Shown: in pieces, positions 26,377 through 35,471 of the stretch
Layout: each line of letters starts with the position of its first letter
Numbering within the stretch: position 1 is the first letter of the stretch
From: Bacillus sp. ISL-34
GTDB taxonomy: Bacteria; Bacillota; Bacilli; Bacillales; DSM-1321
DNA: 64,000 bases
Assembly (NCBI RefSeq): GCF_018613325.1
Contig: NZ_JAGGQJ010000025.1
Location: forward strand, 124,001-188,000
Direction: 5' to 3'
Notes under the pieces: generated by a model
Told to the model about the DNA's origin: nothing
The model's input: the letters and a program-made list of their open reading frames with translations, nothing else
Databases searched by the model: none
Translations under genes and position numbers: made by a program

Positions 26377-26805
26377 CTATATAACTTTTAATATTCTTTT
26401 TATATTTTCTGGAATTGGTACAGCCTTAAACCCATCATCCCCGATGGAGGTCCAAGCGCGAATTTCATAACCATACCCGGTCCTTTTTTCCCCACAATAA
26501 ACTTCATGATGAAACCGAATGGTCTTTGTTTTCACCTCATTCACATGAGTATATACTGTCACTTCATCGTCATAGTACAGCGGTTTTTCAAAAGTGCACT
26601 TCGCTTCGAGTAACGGAATGATGATTTTCTTCTCTTCTTCCAAATATTTAGGGCTCATTTCTATAGAACGAAAAAAATTATGCCCCGCTAAATCGAACCA
26701 TTTATAATAATTCGGATAATAGACAATTCCTGCCCGGTCTGTATCACCCCATTGAATTTGAAATTTCGTTTCGTTCACGCGCCTTTTCAAATGAGTTTCT
26801 TCCAT
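26377..26805 (-). CDS. 4-hydroxybenzoyl-CoA-thioesterase-like hotdog protein
   Basis: 142 aa from ATG 26805, which is preceded by GGAGGAGGG; a longer frame to 26898 runs back through a terminator and is rejected. The motif QIQWGDTDRAGIVYYPNYYKWFD (about residues 15-37), with the Asp and the Tyr-Pro, is typical of the 4HBT/YbgC group. It presumably hydrolyses aroyl-CoA, preventing CoA depletion. Transcribed with the paaX block, just after the enoyl-CoA hydratase terminator. Confidence 0.82.
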   Translation of the reverse strand: MEETHLKRRVNETKFQIQWGDTDRAGIVYYPNYYKWFDLAGHNFFRSIEMSPKYLEEEKKIIIPLLEAKCTFEKPLYYDDEVTVYTHVNEVKTKTIRFHHEVYCGEKRTGYGYEIRAWTSIGDDGFKAVPIPENIKRILKVI

Positions 26806-26842
26806 TATGAATACACCCTCCTCCTGAGCAGCATTCGTAGTA

Positions 26843-26878
26843 AAAAAGCAATATCGGCAGGAACCGATATTGCTTTTT
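26843..26878 (-). terminator. Terminator of the enoyl-CoA hydratase gene
   Basis: Stem AAAAAGCAATATCGG / CCGATATTGCTTTTT, T-rich downstream on the minus strand. Confidence 0.85.
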
Positions 26879-26898
26879 CTTTTTAAAGGACAAATCAA

Positions 26899-27702
26899 TC
26901 ATTTACCTTTCCACTGTGGTTCACGCTTTTCAAGGAAGGAAGCTAAACCTTCTTTAGCATCTTCAGAGCGGAATAAAAGATTCTGTATTTCCCCTTCATA
27001 ACGGATCGCTGCGTTTAAAGGCATTTCTTTACCGTTCATTATCGATAGTTTAATGTTTGTTACTGCATAACTAGCTTTACTTGCGACATTTTTGGCATAT
27101 TCCAATGTTTTTTCACGTATTTCATTTTGCGGGAAAACCCGATCCACTAATCGTATTTCCTTAGCTTCCTGAGGTGAAACAGACTCCCCTGTGATATTCA
27201 GGTCGATTGCCTTGGAGTGCCCAACCAATCTAGCCATACGTTGTGTCCCCCCTGTACCTGCAAGGACCCCAAGGTTAACTTCCGGTAAACCGATTTTCCC
27301 TGCTTTATCACCCATAAAGCGAAGATCACAACCCATCGCCATTTCCAGTCCCCCACCTACTGTGTGACCTTCCAGGCATGCAATCCAGATTTGCGGTGAA
27401 CGGGCAATTTTATCAAGAGTTTCATTACAGAATAAGCAGAATTGTGTTTTAAAAACGGGATCAGCCGCTTTAAGGAAGTTAATATCCGCTCCGACCGAGA
27501 AAAATTTAGGCATATCACTCATTAATACAGCTACTTTCATATCTGGATCAAAACGAATATCATCAATTGCAGCATTTAATTCTTTGTAAAAATCAAGCGT
27601 ATAGGCATTGGTCTTATTAATATGAAGATGTACCTCTGCTACCCCAGTTTCTTTGTTCTTTCGGATTGTAAGCGTTTGCTTCGTTTCGACTGCTGTACTC
27701 AT
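26899..27702 (-). CDS. Enoyl-CoA hydratase/isomerase family protein
   Basis: Crotonase-fold protein, 267 aa. The oxyanion-hole motifs are FFSVGADINFL (about residues 67-77) and EGHTVGGGLEMAMGCDLRF (about 110-128), followed by GLPEVNLGVLAGTGGTQRM, in which Glu takes the catalytic position. It may hydrate an enoyl-CoA (PaaF-like) or isomerise the ring epoxide (PaaG-like); the two cannot be separated by eye. Its own promoter lies upstream and it is monocistronic, adjacent to the paaX block. Confidence 0.85.
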   Translation of the reverse strand: MSTAVETKQTLTIRKNKETGVAEVHLHINKTNAYTLDFYKELNAAIDDIRFDPDMKVAVLMSDMPKFFSVGADINFLKAADPVFKTQFCLFCNETLDKIARSPQIWIACLEGHTVGGGLEMAMGCDLRFMGDKAGKIGLPEVNLGVLAGTGGTQRMARLVGHSKAIDLNITGESVSPQEAKEIRLVDRVFPQNEIREKTLEYAKNVASKASYAVTNIKLSIMNGKEMPLNAAIRYEGEIQNLLFRSEDAKEGLASFLEKREPQWKGK

Positions 27703-27759
27703 TCATCAACACTCCTCTGTTTTAGTATTACGTTTTATTTCCTTCCGTTTATATTACAT

Positions 27760-27788
27760 AATATACTATTAAATTTTCAGAATTGCAA
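27760..27788 (-). promoter_or_regulatory. Promoter of the enoyl-CoA hydratase gene
   Basis: TTGCAA (27788-27783) and TATATT (27765-27760), spacer 17 bases. Confidence 0.55.
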
Positions 27789-28110
27789 TTATTTTTGGTA
27801 AATTATTTAAAAAATACATTTTATACGTCCGCTATAATTGTATTAACTTTAATGGCAGTAAGGTACGAGCATAATCGAACAACATTATGATTTATAAAAA
27901 AAGACCAACTCATTTTGAATTGGTCATTACTTTTATTAACTTCCCTTTAATCCCCACAAACCCATCGTTTCTTTGCTTTGATTACCTTTCTAAATGCATT
28001 TTTTGAACCACTTTTCCGGAATCTTTTTATCATCATCAATTACATTTTTTCAATCACCATTCTTCATGCTCCAACATATAATACCTCAAAGGAAAACCGG
28101 GGGTATCAAC
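27789..28110. other. Intergenic region with an orphan terminator
   Basis: No gene. It holds a minus-strand terminator (27895-27925) and the upstream region of cotM. Confidence 0.5.
27895..27925 (-). terminator. Orphan intrinsic terminator
   Basis: GACCAATTC / GAGTTGGTC type stem (6 perfect outer pairs GACCAA/TTGGTC) followed on the minus strand by seven T. No minus-strand gene ends near it, since sbcC has its own terminator 600 bases away. Confidence 0.65.
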
Positions 28111-28518
28111 ATGCAAGACAATCAACATGGATCGCAAATGAATGAGGTTGAAAAGTTTGATGAATGGGTAAAAAGTTTTTTTCTGGATCCGGAAACTTGT
28201 GCGTTGGATCATCAACTTTTTTCAATTGATATATACGAAAGTGACGATGAGTATATGGTGGAAGCGGTTTTGGAAGATCATGATGTGAAAGATATTAAAG
28301 TTTGCCTAAGTGATAATGAGCTATCGATCATCGTTGACGATACTGATAAGCCATTTCTTGAAAAAAAAGAAGATAAATTACCCACACAGAGAAAAATCCC
28401 TTTCCCCTTTTCGATTTGCTCACGAAGAATTACCGCTGAATTCTCGAATCCGATCTTGGTGATTCGCATCCATAAGTTTTCCCCCGGAAAAACAGTTGAA
28501 GATATTAACATTGAGTAG
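28111..28518 (+). CDS. cotM: Spore coat protein CotM (Hsp20/alpha-crystallin fold)
   Basis: 135 aa from ATG 28111, with GGGGG 8 bases upstream. The alpha-crystallin core is degenerate: SIDIYESDDEYMVEAVLEDHD, CLSDNELSIIVDD, and the closing strand NPILVIRIHK. B. subtilis CotM is a small-heat-shock-like outer coat protein of about this size and maps next to yneK, the same neighbourhood as here, which supports the name. Expected to be made in the mother cell late in sporulation. Plain small-heat-shock function is the alternative. Confidence 0.7.
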   Translation: MQDNQHGSQMNEVEKFDEWVKSFFLDPETCALDHQLFSIDIYESDDEYMVEAVLEDHDVKDIKVCLSDNELSIIVDDTDKPFLEKKEDKLPTQRKIPFPFSICSRRITAEFSNPILVIRIHKFSPGKTVEDINIE

Positions 28519-28537
28519 TCCGTTCATTAAAAATAAA

Positions 28538-28577
28538 AAGAATGGCCAAGGGAAACTAACCCTTAGCCATTCTTTTT
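28538..28577. terminator. Bidirectional terminator between cotM and sbcC
   Basis: AAAGAATGGC..AAGGG / CCCTTAGCCATTCTTT stem with 7-base loop, T-run on both strands. Confidence 0.85.
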
Positions 28578-28583
28578 TCTTGA

Positions 28584-31500
28584 TTATCCAGCAAAATAAA
28601 AGGACGTGCGACTTCCTTTTTGTGTCGAAATGACTTGAAGCTGGGCATCGATTCTTTCTTTCAATTCAGGGACATGGGAAATTATCCCAACCAATCTCCC
28701 GGTGCTTTGTATATCCATTAATGCTTCAATCGCATGATCAAGAGATTCAGGGTCGAGCGTACCGAAACCTTCATCGATGAACATCGTTTCAAGTGAAATT
28801 CCGCCCGCATTCTGCTGGACAACATCCGCAAGACCCAAGGCAAGTGCAAGGGAAGCCTTAAAGCTCTCGCCTCCCGAAAGGGTTTTGACATGTCTCTCAT
28901 GTCCTGTATATTGATCATACACAGATAACTCCAGACCGCTCTGAATATTCCTGCGTGTAGGATCAAGCTTTCGCAACAGCTGATATCTGCCGCTTGTCAT
29001 TTTCAGCAGCCTTGAATTGGCTTCTTTGAGGATATCATCTAAAAAGGCTGCCAGTACATAACGTTCGAAAGTTATTTTGAAGGAGTTTTGACCTTTGGAA
29101 ATCTCAGACAGATGACCGACGATACTGTACCTTTCATCCAAACTTTTCTGATCTTCCCTGATTTGCGCCAATTTCCTTTCGATTTCTTCGTTCGTCCGTT
29201 TTTCAGCCTGCAGCTCATTCTGATTTTGGCGTAACGACTCCAATTCTCCATCTATGAAATCGAAAGTCTTTTTCAATCCTTCAAGATCCGGTTTGGTCAC
29301 ATCTTTTAACTTCATTTCCAAATCATGAAACAGACTTAAAACACTTTGCCAATTTTGATTATACTGCTGTACCTGGTCCTCCAAATTTCCAAGAGCCGCT
29401 TCCGATTTTTTTGCTGCCGTATATTCTTTATAATTGGAAAAGCCTTGATTGTTCATATCCGTAATAAACTTTTCCCGTTCCTCTTTCAATTCTGTATTGA
29501 AAGCCTCTATATTACCACTTAACGATTCTTTTTTTGCAATGATGGCCGATTCTCTTTCCTTCACAAGTTGAAGGGTTTTTTGTGCATCTTCCAAGGCCGA
29601 TTGTAAGTGTTTCTGTGTTTTTACAGCCATTTGGTAAGCTGCATTATATTCTTCCTCTGTCCGTATTCCGTCTGGCAGGGAATCGGTTAATCCTGTTAGT
29701 TTTGTAGAGTTTTCAATATACCTGGTTTTCCCTTCGTCCTCTTTTCTTTCTAAAGAGATCAGATTCTCCTTAAGCTGAGAAGCTTTCTCTTTTAATTCCA
29801 GCAACCTACTTTCCAAATCATTGAATACAGACTTTTTCCGCATCAATTCTTTGAGCTGCTCTTGCAGCACTTTTCCTTTTTGTACATACTGTGTCAAATG
29901 CTCATCAATATCCTCAAACCTAAACTCCGGCATGTCATTTTGTAAGTCACTAAGCTTTTCTCGTGAAGACTCTGCCAGTGCATCATATTTGGATTTCACT
30001 TGATAGTATTCACTTTCCGCTTGGCTTTTTTGTTGTTCTGCAGTTTTCAGCTTGTTTTCTTGCTCTTTCAGTTCCAAATCCGTCGGCATATGCTCATGCA
30101 TTTGCGCAGGTTTTGGATGACTTTGCGAACCGCATACAGGACAATTTTCGCCGGAGTGCAGCATGGAGGCAAGCATACCCGCTTGCCCTGATCGCCAGTT
30201 TCGGTTCAGGGTTTCCAGTTTTTCCTTCTCCTGAATTTGTATTTTCTGTATTTCTTTGAACCGAATATCCTTTTCATCCAGAACCCGTTTCGTATTCTGG
30301 ATTTCATGAAGAACTTCTTGAAGCTTTTTAATTTTCGATAACGATGAATTATTTCTTTCTGCTTCAATTTCCATATCACGATAAAGGACAGCCGCTTTTT
30401 CCGCTTCTGTTTTTCCTAGAGCGACTTTCTCTGCTTCCGCTTCAATCGACAGATGTTCCGAAACAGTTTTTTCACGAAGCCGTTTACTATTTTGCCACTC
30501 TTTTTCATCTAAAGTAACCTGTGCTTTCAAGCTTGCAAAAGTCATGACAGCCTCTTTTACCTGCTCAAGCTGATGAACAGTACGTACAGCCTGCTCTCTT
30601 TCATATTCCTTCAACATTTCCTTATCATAGGAATCCTGCTTCTCAATGCGCTCAGCCCGTAACTTCTCGGACTGCTCACTTAACTTTTGAAGTTCGGCAT
30701 TCGCATCTTGTACTTGTTTGCCAATTCGTAAATAGTATTGTTCCTGCTTTTCAAGGGAAGCCGCTTTGTGTGCCATTTTTATTTGTACTTTCATTTGTTC
30801 CATTTCTGGGAGCTTTGCTTCAAGGGCTTCCTTTTCTTTTCGCAGTTCTTCTTTTTCCGAAAATCGATTTAATAAATCGACGGCTTTTGAAAGTTCTTGA
30901 TTTACTTGATCACGAGCCTTTTGCTTTTCCTGTATTTGTTTATTTATATACTCATTTTTTTCTATTGCTTGCGAAATGACTTCCTGTAACAATGGTAAGA
31001 CCTGCTGTTCATTAGGCTCTTCCCCTTGTAATTGTCGCTGCAATTCTTCATGATTGCCAGGCTGGATGCCTTTCATTAATTCAATTCGCCGCTGGGCACT
31101 TTTTTCGCTTTGCTTTCTTAGGATGGAAGCCTCTTCTTTTAATTTTTCTTCTATACGTTTATAAAGTTCAGTATGAAATAATTTCTGGAGAATCTGTTCT
31201 TTATCCTTGCTGTCGGAAGTTAACAGTTTTCGGAATTCATTTTGTGGAATCATCAGGATTTGCCGGAATTGATTCGCATCAAGTCCAATGAGTACTTTTA
31301 TTTTTTCTTCAACTTCTCGTACATTTGCACCGAGCAATTTTTTTCCTTCGGCTAATATCTCATATAATTCAGCCTTTGCTCCAACCGTAGTTGTTCCTTC
31401 ACCTGCTTTTTTCTTGCGTTCCTGCTGCGGCGACCGGGTCACCAAATACGTTTTTCCTCGCAGGGTAAATTGTAACGAGACTTCCGTCAACATATCATCT

Positions 31501-31715
31501 TCAGCAAACTGACTTCGCAAATCTTGCCCGCTACGATCTTCACCGCTGGCTTTACCATATATCGCAAAACTAATCCCATCAAATATCGTTGTTTTCCCTG
31601 CGCCTGTCTTTCCAGAAATGACAAACATGGTCCGTTCTCCAAGGGAATTAAAATCAATGGTTTCCCTTCCTGCATATGGTCCGAATGCCTGCATCGTTAA
31701 AATATCCGGTCTCAT
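28584..31715 (-). CDS. sbcC: Exonuclease subunit SbcC
   Basis: SMC-like ATPase of 1043 aa. Walker A GKTGAGKTTIFDGI near residues 36-49; two long coiled coils rich in Glu/Lys flank the zinc hook NCPVCGSQSH near the middle; the C-terminal part has the signature TLSGGESFKASLALALGLADVVQ and Walker B TMFIDEGFGTLDPES. With SbcD it forms a nuclease that opens hairpins and protein-blocked DNA ends. It overlaps sbcD by 4 bases, so the two are translationally coupled. Confidence 0.96.
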   Translation of the reverse strand: MRPDILTMQAFGPYAGRETIDFNSLGERTMFVISGKTGAGKTTIFDGISFAIYGKASGEDRSGQDLRSQFAEDDMLTEVSLQFTLRGKTYLVTRSPQQERKKKAGEGTTTVGAKAELYEILAEGKKLLGANVREVEEKIKVLIGLDANQFRQILMIPQNEFRKLLTSDSKDKEQILQKLFHTELYKRIEEKLKEEASILRKQSEKSAQRRIELMKGIQPGNHEELQRQLQGEEPNEQQVLPLLQEVISQAIEKNEYINKQIQEKQKARDQVNQELSKAVDLLNRFSEKEELRKEKEALEAKLPEMEQMKVQIKMAHKAASLEKQEQYYLRIGKQVQDANAELQKLSEQSEKLRAERIEKQDSYDKEMLKEYEREQAVRTVHQLEQVKEAVMTFASLKAQVTLDEKEWQNSKRLREKTVSEHLSIEAEAEKVALGKTEAEKAAVLYRDMEIEAERNNSSLSKIKKLQEVLHEIQNTKRVLDEKDIRFKEIQKIQIQEKEKLETLNRNWRSGQAGMLASMLHSGENCPVCGSQSHPKPAQMHEHMPTDLELKEQENKLKTAEQQKSQAESEYYQVKSKYDALAESSREKLSDLQNDMPEFRFEDIDEHLTQYVQKGKVLQEQLKELMRKKSVFNDLESRLLELKEKASQLKENLISLERKEDEGKTRYIENSTKLTGLTDSLPDGIRTEEEYNAAYQMAVKTQKHLQSALEDAQKTLQLVKERESAIIAKKESLSGNIEAFNTELKEEREKFITDMNNQGFSNYKEYTAAKKSEAALGNLEDQVQQYNQNWQSVLSLFHDLEMKLKDVTKPDLEGLKKTFDFIDGELESLRQNQNELQAEKRTNEEIERKLAQIREDQKSLDERYSIVGHLSEISKGQNSFKITFERYVLAAFLDDILKEANSRLLKMTSGRYQLLRKLDPTRRNIQSGLELSVYDQYTGHERHVKTLSGGESFKASLALALGLADVVQQNAGGISLETMFIDEGFGTLDPESLDHAIEALMDIQSTGRLVGIISHVPELKERIDAQLQVISTQKGSRTSFYFAG

Positions 31716-32857
31716 TTCAAAGCCTCCTCTTTCTTAACAGCTTCAATTACTGAAACCATCAAATCCTGCTTTTTGGAATCAAAGTCCCGATCTGTCATTT
31801 CTTGATAAAACGTCTCGAACAGGTCCAATTCTGATTTACGTTCATCTTTTATAGAAGTGAAGGAATTTTTTCTCCTAAGGTCAGTCAAATCCCATTTTCG
31901 CTCCAGATGAAGTACGTTCGGATAAATCTGGCGCAAACGATTAATAGGATCGATGAGTGCCCCCTCATCATTTAGTGTTATTTTTAAATAGTCATCCCTT
32001 TTTTGCGATTGATAGAAAGAGGAATCAAGCAACTCTTCCATCGATCCGGTTATTTCCCTCATATCGAACTTGGGTGCCAAAGAACGATAGCGTATATCAA
32101 AGCTTCCATCTTCTTGCATATCGACGATGGAAAGCGACTTATTTTGCTTGGCCTCGGAAAAAGAATATTTTAATAGTGATCCAGAGTAAAACACCTTAGG
32201 ATGACGTATCGCGTCTGGACTATGTAAATGCCCAAGTGCCGTATAATCGAACGCATCGAATAAGTCGGATGTAACACAGCCGGAACCACCTACCGACAAG
32301 ACCCTTTCCGAATCGCTCGTTTTTCCGCCTAATACAAAAGCATGTCCTACGAAGACATTCGGCTCATCCTTATTGAAATTCTCAGCAATCGTTCCGGTTA
32401 TCCGCTTCATCGCTTCTTGATGGGAATGGATACTATCATCTTCAAAAAGATGGCGAACCGTCCCAGGTTCTGCATATGGAACACAATAAAAGTTCACGCC
32501 CTTGATGCGAACCGGCTCACATGTTTTTGTCAATTTCCCATGAATGTATAACTGACTATGACGATACCATGATGAACCGAATGCAAGCCTTTCCGCGGAA
32601 TCATGGTTTCCCGATATCGCAACGATCGGAGTATTCATTTTCACATTGATTGTATAAAGGATTTCATCAAGAAGCTCTACCGCTTCAGTCGGCGGAACGG
32701 AACGATCATATAGATCACCGGCGATCACAACCGCATCCGGTTTTTCCTCTTCGACAATTTCTATGAATTGCAAGAGCGCATGCCTTTGGTCATCTGTCAT
32801 ATGTACCCCGTGAACGATTTTCCCTAAATGCCAATCAGCCGTATGGATAAATTTCAT
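31712..32857 (-). CDS. sbcD: Exonuclease subunit SbcD
   Basis: Calcineurin-like nuclease, 381 aa. The Mn-binding motifs are in order: HTADWHLGK (residues 5-13), VIAGDLYD, AISGNHDSAERL, VGHAFV and ALGHLHSPDAI. Start ATG follows CGGAGTG. First gene of the sbcDC pair, which here is inserted between the yneK-like gene and cotM relative to B. subtilis order. Confidence 0.96.
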   Translation of the reverse strand: MKFIHTADWHLGKIVHGVHMTDDQRHALLQFIEIVEEEKPDAVVIAGDLYDRSVPPTEAVELLDEILYTINVKMNTPIVAISGNHDSAERLAFGSSWYRHSQLYIHGKLTKTCEPVRIKGVNFYCVPYAEPGTVRHLFEDDSIHSHQEAMKRITGTIAENFNKDEPNVFVGHAFVLGGKTSDSERVLSVGGSGCVTSDLFDAFDYTALGHLHSPDAIRHPKVFYSGSLLKYSFSEAKQNKSLSIVDMQEDGSFDIRYRSLAPKFDMREITGSMEELLDSSFYQSQKRDDYLKITLNDEGALIDPINRLRQIYPNVLHLERKWDLTDLRRKNSFTSIKDERKSELDLFETFYQEMTDRDFDSKKQDLMVSVIEAVKKEEALK

Positions 32858-32980
32858 AGTTTCACTCCGTCCTAATTTTTACTTACTATTATTATATCAA
32901 AAATTTTACGAATAGCATGGTTTGGGTACAGACGTTCTAATTTTTACCACACTGCACCATTCTTTTGAATTATTCAGAAT

Positions 32981-33016
32981 AAAAAAAGCAAACTCCAAAA
33001 GAGTCTGCTTTTTTCA
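32981..33016 (-). terminator. Terminator of the yneK-like gene
   Basis: AAAAAGCAAACTCC / GAGTCTGCTTTTT stem with AAAA loop directly beyond the stop codon; T-runs on both strands. Confidence 0.8.
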
Positions 33017-33019
33017 TCA

Positions 33020-33448
33020 TTAGCTGAATAAGTGTTCATATGGACCCATATTCACCTTTCTTTCAGCTAATTTTTTTTGTAAAAATTTATGGTCACGTTT
33101 TGGTGTGGCAATGATATAGCCGCGTATCACTAAATCTTCCGTAATATCGCCCGCTTTTTCCTTTAACGCCAACTCTCCGATTTTCCCCGCGATTTTATGA
33201 CGTGCAACATCACGAAAAAGTTCTGGCACAGGGCTCACTAAATCTTCTAATAATTCCTTTTGCTGCTTTGACCATAAGTGCTTTGTTTGTTCCAAATAGT
33301 ATTCTTCCCAATCCATATCGGATTTCCCATCTTCTTTGGGAAATCTTTTCAGGAACTTCCGAAACATGAAAAAGCCACCTATGCTCATCAATATAATTAA
33401 AAGGGCTACCCAAAATAGAATAAACCATAAAAACCATCCGCTAAGCAA
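33020..33448 (-). CDS. yneK: YneK-like membrane-anchored protein (DUF2621 type)
   Basis: 142 aa. One N-terminal membrane segment (WFLWFILFWVALLIILMSIGG), then a soluble domain with MDWEEYYLEQTKHLW and a C-terminal region DLVIRGYIIATPKRDHKFLQ. Start is TTG at 33448 with GAGGTGG upstream. Named from position: in B. subtilis yneK follows ccdC and precedes cotM. Function unknown; possible link to spore formation through neighbours only. Confidence 0.65.
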   Translation of the reverse strand: MLSGWFLWFILFWVALLIILMSIGGFFMFRKFLKRFPKEDGKSDMDWEEYYLEQTKHLWSKQQKELLEDLVSPVPELFRDVARHKIAGKIGELALKEKAGDITEDLVIRGYIIATPKRDHKFLQKKLAERKVNMGPYEHLFS

Positions 33449-33528
33449 AGTACCACCTCATATGTATAGAATGATCGACACTATTATTATAGACAGTAAC
33501 CCATATCTTTACAAGACTGGCAATGGAA

Positions 33529-33834
33529 TCATTCTTGACCGTTCACTTCCAGCAAGACGAGCGAAAAATCCCCCACCGCATTTTCTTCATATAGATTCGT
33601 GACCGAAGTTGCATAGTTAAAGATCTCTGCTCTAAACTCCTCGTTTGACTGTGGAATCTTTAAATCAAATACCATTTGATAAAGCAATGTAGTAATATCA
33701 TGATATTCACTATGTGTAACCTTGAAATTGAAACTGACTTTCCTGATTTCCTTACCTTCAGAATCCTTTACATTTTCAGAAAGAAAATCAGTAACATGAA
33801 GTGGAACATCGTTTATAATGACCTCGTCTACCAT
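33529..33834 (-). CDS. DUF3219 family protein (YkvR-like)
   Basis: 101 aa from ATG 33834, which is preceded by AAGGAG; upstream extension has no ribosome site. KVSFNFKVTHSEYHDITTLLYQMVFDL and the later YATSVTNLYEENAVGDFSLVLLEV match the DUF3219/YkvR family as I remember it. Small soluble cytoplasmic protein with no known role. Monocistronic. Confidence 0.65.
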   Translation of the reverse strand: MVDEVIINDVPLHVTDFLSENVKDSEGKEIRKVSFNFKVTHSEYHDITTLLYQMVFDLKIPQSNEEFRAEIFNYATSVTNLYEENAVGDFSLVLLEVNGQE

Positions 33835-33916
33835 TATCAACATCTCCTTAAAAAAAGTGGTTAAAGCCATGTTATCACTAGGAGCTTCCAGCGCCAATCA
33901 TTCAACCTTGTAAAAT

Positions 33917-33951
33917 AAAAAAAACGTGCACAGGAAACCCGAGCACGTTTT
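33917..33951 (-). terminator. Terminator of the tusA-like gene
   Basis: AAAACGTGC / GCACGTTTT stem, 13-base loop, eight-T run on the minus strand. Confidence 0.85.
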
Positions 33952-33963
33952 CTTCCAATCAAT

Positions 33964-34191
33964 TCACTTTCCCTTTTTCACGATTATCCGCCATTTAGCG
34001 TCATCGATTTGCTCAAACTCAGTGATTTCATGACCTTCGGTTGCAGCCCAACGCGGAATGCTCTCCGTTGCTTGTGTGCAATCGAAATTAATGATCAATT
34101 CCTCTCCTTTTGCCATATCCACTATCGCTTCTTTTGCTTCCACTAAAGGGAATGGACATACCATTCCAGTCGTTTCCAATACCTTTGCCAT
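33964..34191 (-). CDS. TusA-family sulfur carrier
   Basis: 75 aa sulfurtransferase/carrier of the TusA/SirA fold with the active-site motif CPFP (Cys12) and the C-terminal WRIIVKKGK. It accepts persulfide sulfur on Cys12. It lies 41 bases downstream of the YeeE/YedE transporter gene. Such pairs take up thiosulfate and hand its sulfur to TusA. It also shares a terminator directly behind it. Confidence 0.9.
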   Translation of the reverse strand: MAKVLETTGMVCPFPLVEAKEAIVDMAKGEELIINFDCTQATESIPRWAATEGHEITEFEQIDDAKWRIIVKKGK

Positions 34192-34232
34192 TTATATTCC
34201 ACTCCTTGATTTTAAAATTTTCGACTTCTATC

Positions 34233-35288
34233 TTAAGCCGCTTTGGATGCAGCCGCTGTCTGCTTTTGTTTACGGATGATCGTAAAATAAGTTGCCACCC
34301 ATGTACCCAGCAAGAAAAAGACAATCGCGATCCAACCTTGCCAAGCAAATAGCGCCGAGTTCACAAGACCATTTCCGATTGTGCATCCCCCAGCAACACT
34401 TGCACCGAATCCCATGGTTATACCGCCAATTGCATTGTTACGTAACGTTCTCATATCAGGCAAACGCCAACGGAATTCCCCGCTCCCTTTGGCAGCAATG
34501 AAAGCGCCGAGGAAAATACCCAATACTAAAAACGTACCCCAATCGATTAACGCATCATCTCCCGTTATAAGGAAAGTTAAAATGTTTGCGGAAGGCGCTG
34601 TAATTCCAAGTCCGAACATTCGGCCTGTCATTGCACTTAGCGGCCATGCCATGATTGCAATAAGGCCAACCAATAATGCAGTAACAAAAGGATGCCATCG
34701 TTTCTCGAATAAGATATGGTCCAATCCCGTTTTTTTCGGTTTCATTTTAAAGATTGGCAGTTTCGATTTTCTCAATTCACGAATCACCAATATGCCAACC
34801 AAGAGTGTCACAATAATCACAAGCACCCAAGGCGAAACATTTAGCGTTTCATGAATATACGTATCATTTGTACGATAAGATAACAGATTATCTCCAGCCA
34901 CTTTCCATACACCATATTTCGTCATTGCTGCCCCTAGCATATATCCAAAAAGGGCAACCCAACTTCCGATCATGCCCTCTCCTGCACGATACCATGTACC
35001 AGTGGCGCAACCACCTGCCAGAACCATACCAATACCAAAAATAAATCCGCCCACGATTGTTCCCAACCATGGAAAACCATCATTTCCAAACTGAATGACC
35101 CCTGTACCATTCAATGCATAAACACCAATACTCTGTATCGCTATAACAACAAATGTAGCCAAGAACATCCGTCCATCTTTAGCTAAAATCAAATCACGAT
35201 ATGCACCAACAACACAGAAACGGCCTCTTTGAAGCACAAATCCAAGCAGTAAACCACAAATAATTCCGAACATAATCATTTGTAACAT
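34233..35288 (-). CDS. YeeE/YedE-family thiosulfate transporter (TsuA type)
   Basis: 351 aa membrane protein with about nine hydrophobic segments and the three Cys motifs of the family: RGRFCVVGAYRD (residues 21-32), LAGGCATGTWYRAGEG and VAGGCTIGNGLVN. In TsuA these Cys residues relay thiosulfate. It precedes tusA in a two-gene operon. The upstream region (35289-35340) is dense in ATAAT blocks, but no specific operator was assigned. Confidence 0.9.
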   Translation of the reverse strand: MLQMIMFGIICGLLLGFVLQRGRFCVVGAYRDLILAKDGRMFLATFVVIAIQSIGVYALNGTGVIQFGNDGFPWLGTIVGGFIFGIGMVLAGGCATGTWYRAGEGMIGSWVALFGYMLGAAMTKYGVWKVAGDNLLSYRTNDTYIHETLNVSPWVLVIIVTLLVGILVIRELRKSKLPIFKMKPKKTGLDHILFEKRWHPFVTALLVGLIAIMAWPLSAMTGRMFGLGITAPSANILTFLITGDDALIDWGTFLVLGIFLGAFIAAKGSGEFRWRLPDMRTLRNNAIGGITMGFGASVAGGCTIGNGLVNSALFAWQGWIAIVFFLLGTWVATYFTIIRKQKQTAAASKAA

Positions 35289-35404
35289 GAACCGTTTCCT
35301 CCTTAAGTAAAATATTATAATACTAATATAATATAATCCGGATAAAATTACTAGGTTTTCGGATGAATTTTTTTCCCCTCATAAAAAGTTCCCAGGCAAA
35401 TGAA

Positions 35405-35433
35405 AAACCTGAGTCATTTATCGACTCAGGTTT
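35405..35433 (-). terminator. Terminator of ccdC
   Basis: Perfect stem AAACCTGAGTC / GACTCAGGTTT with 7-base loop, T-rich on both strands. Confidence 0.85.
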
Positions 35434-35471
35434 ATTGATTGTTCCTTTGATTAAATCCTACAGTACATGTA

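Noticed and set aside
26806-26898. Longer N terminus for the 4HBT-type thioesterase
   Set aside because: The extension runs through the enoyl-CoA hydratase terminator, while ATG 26805 has a perfect ribosome site.
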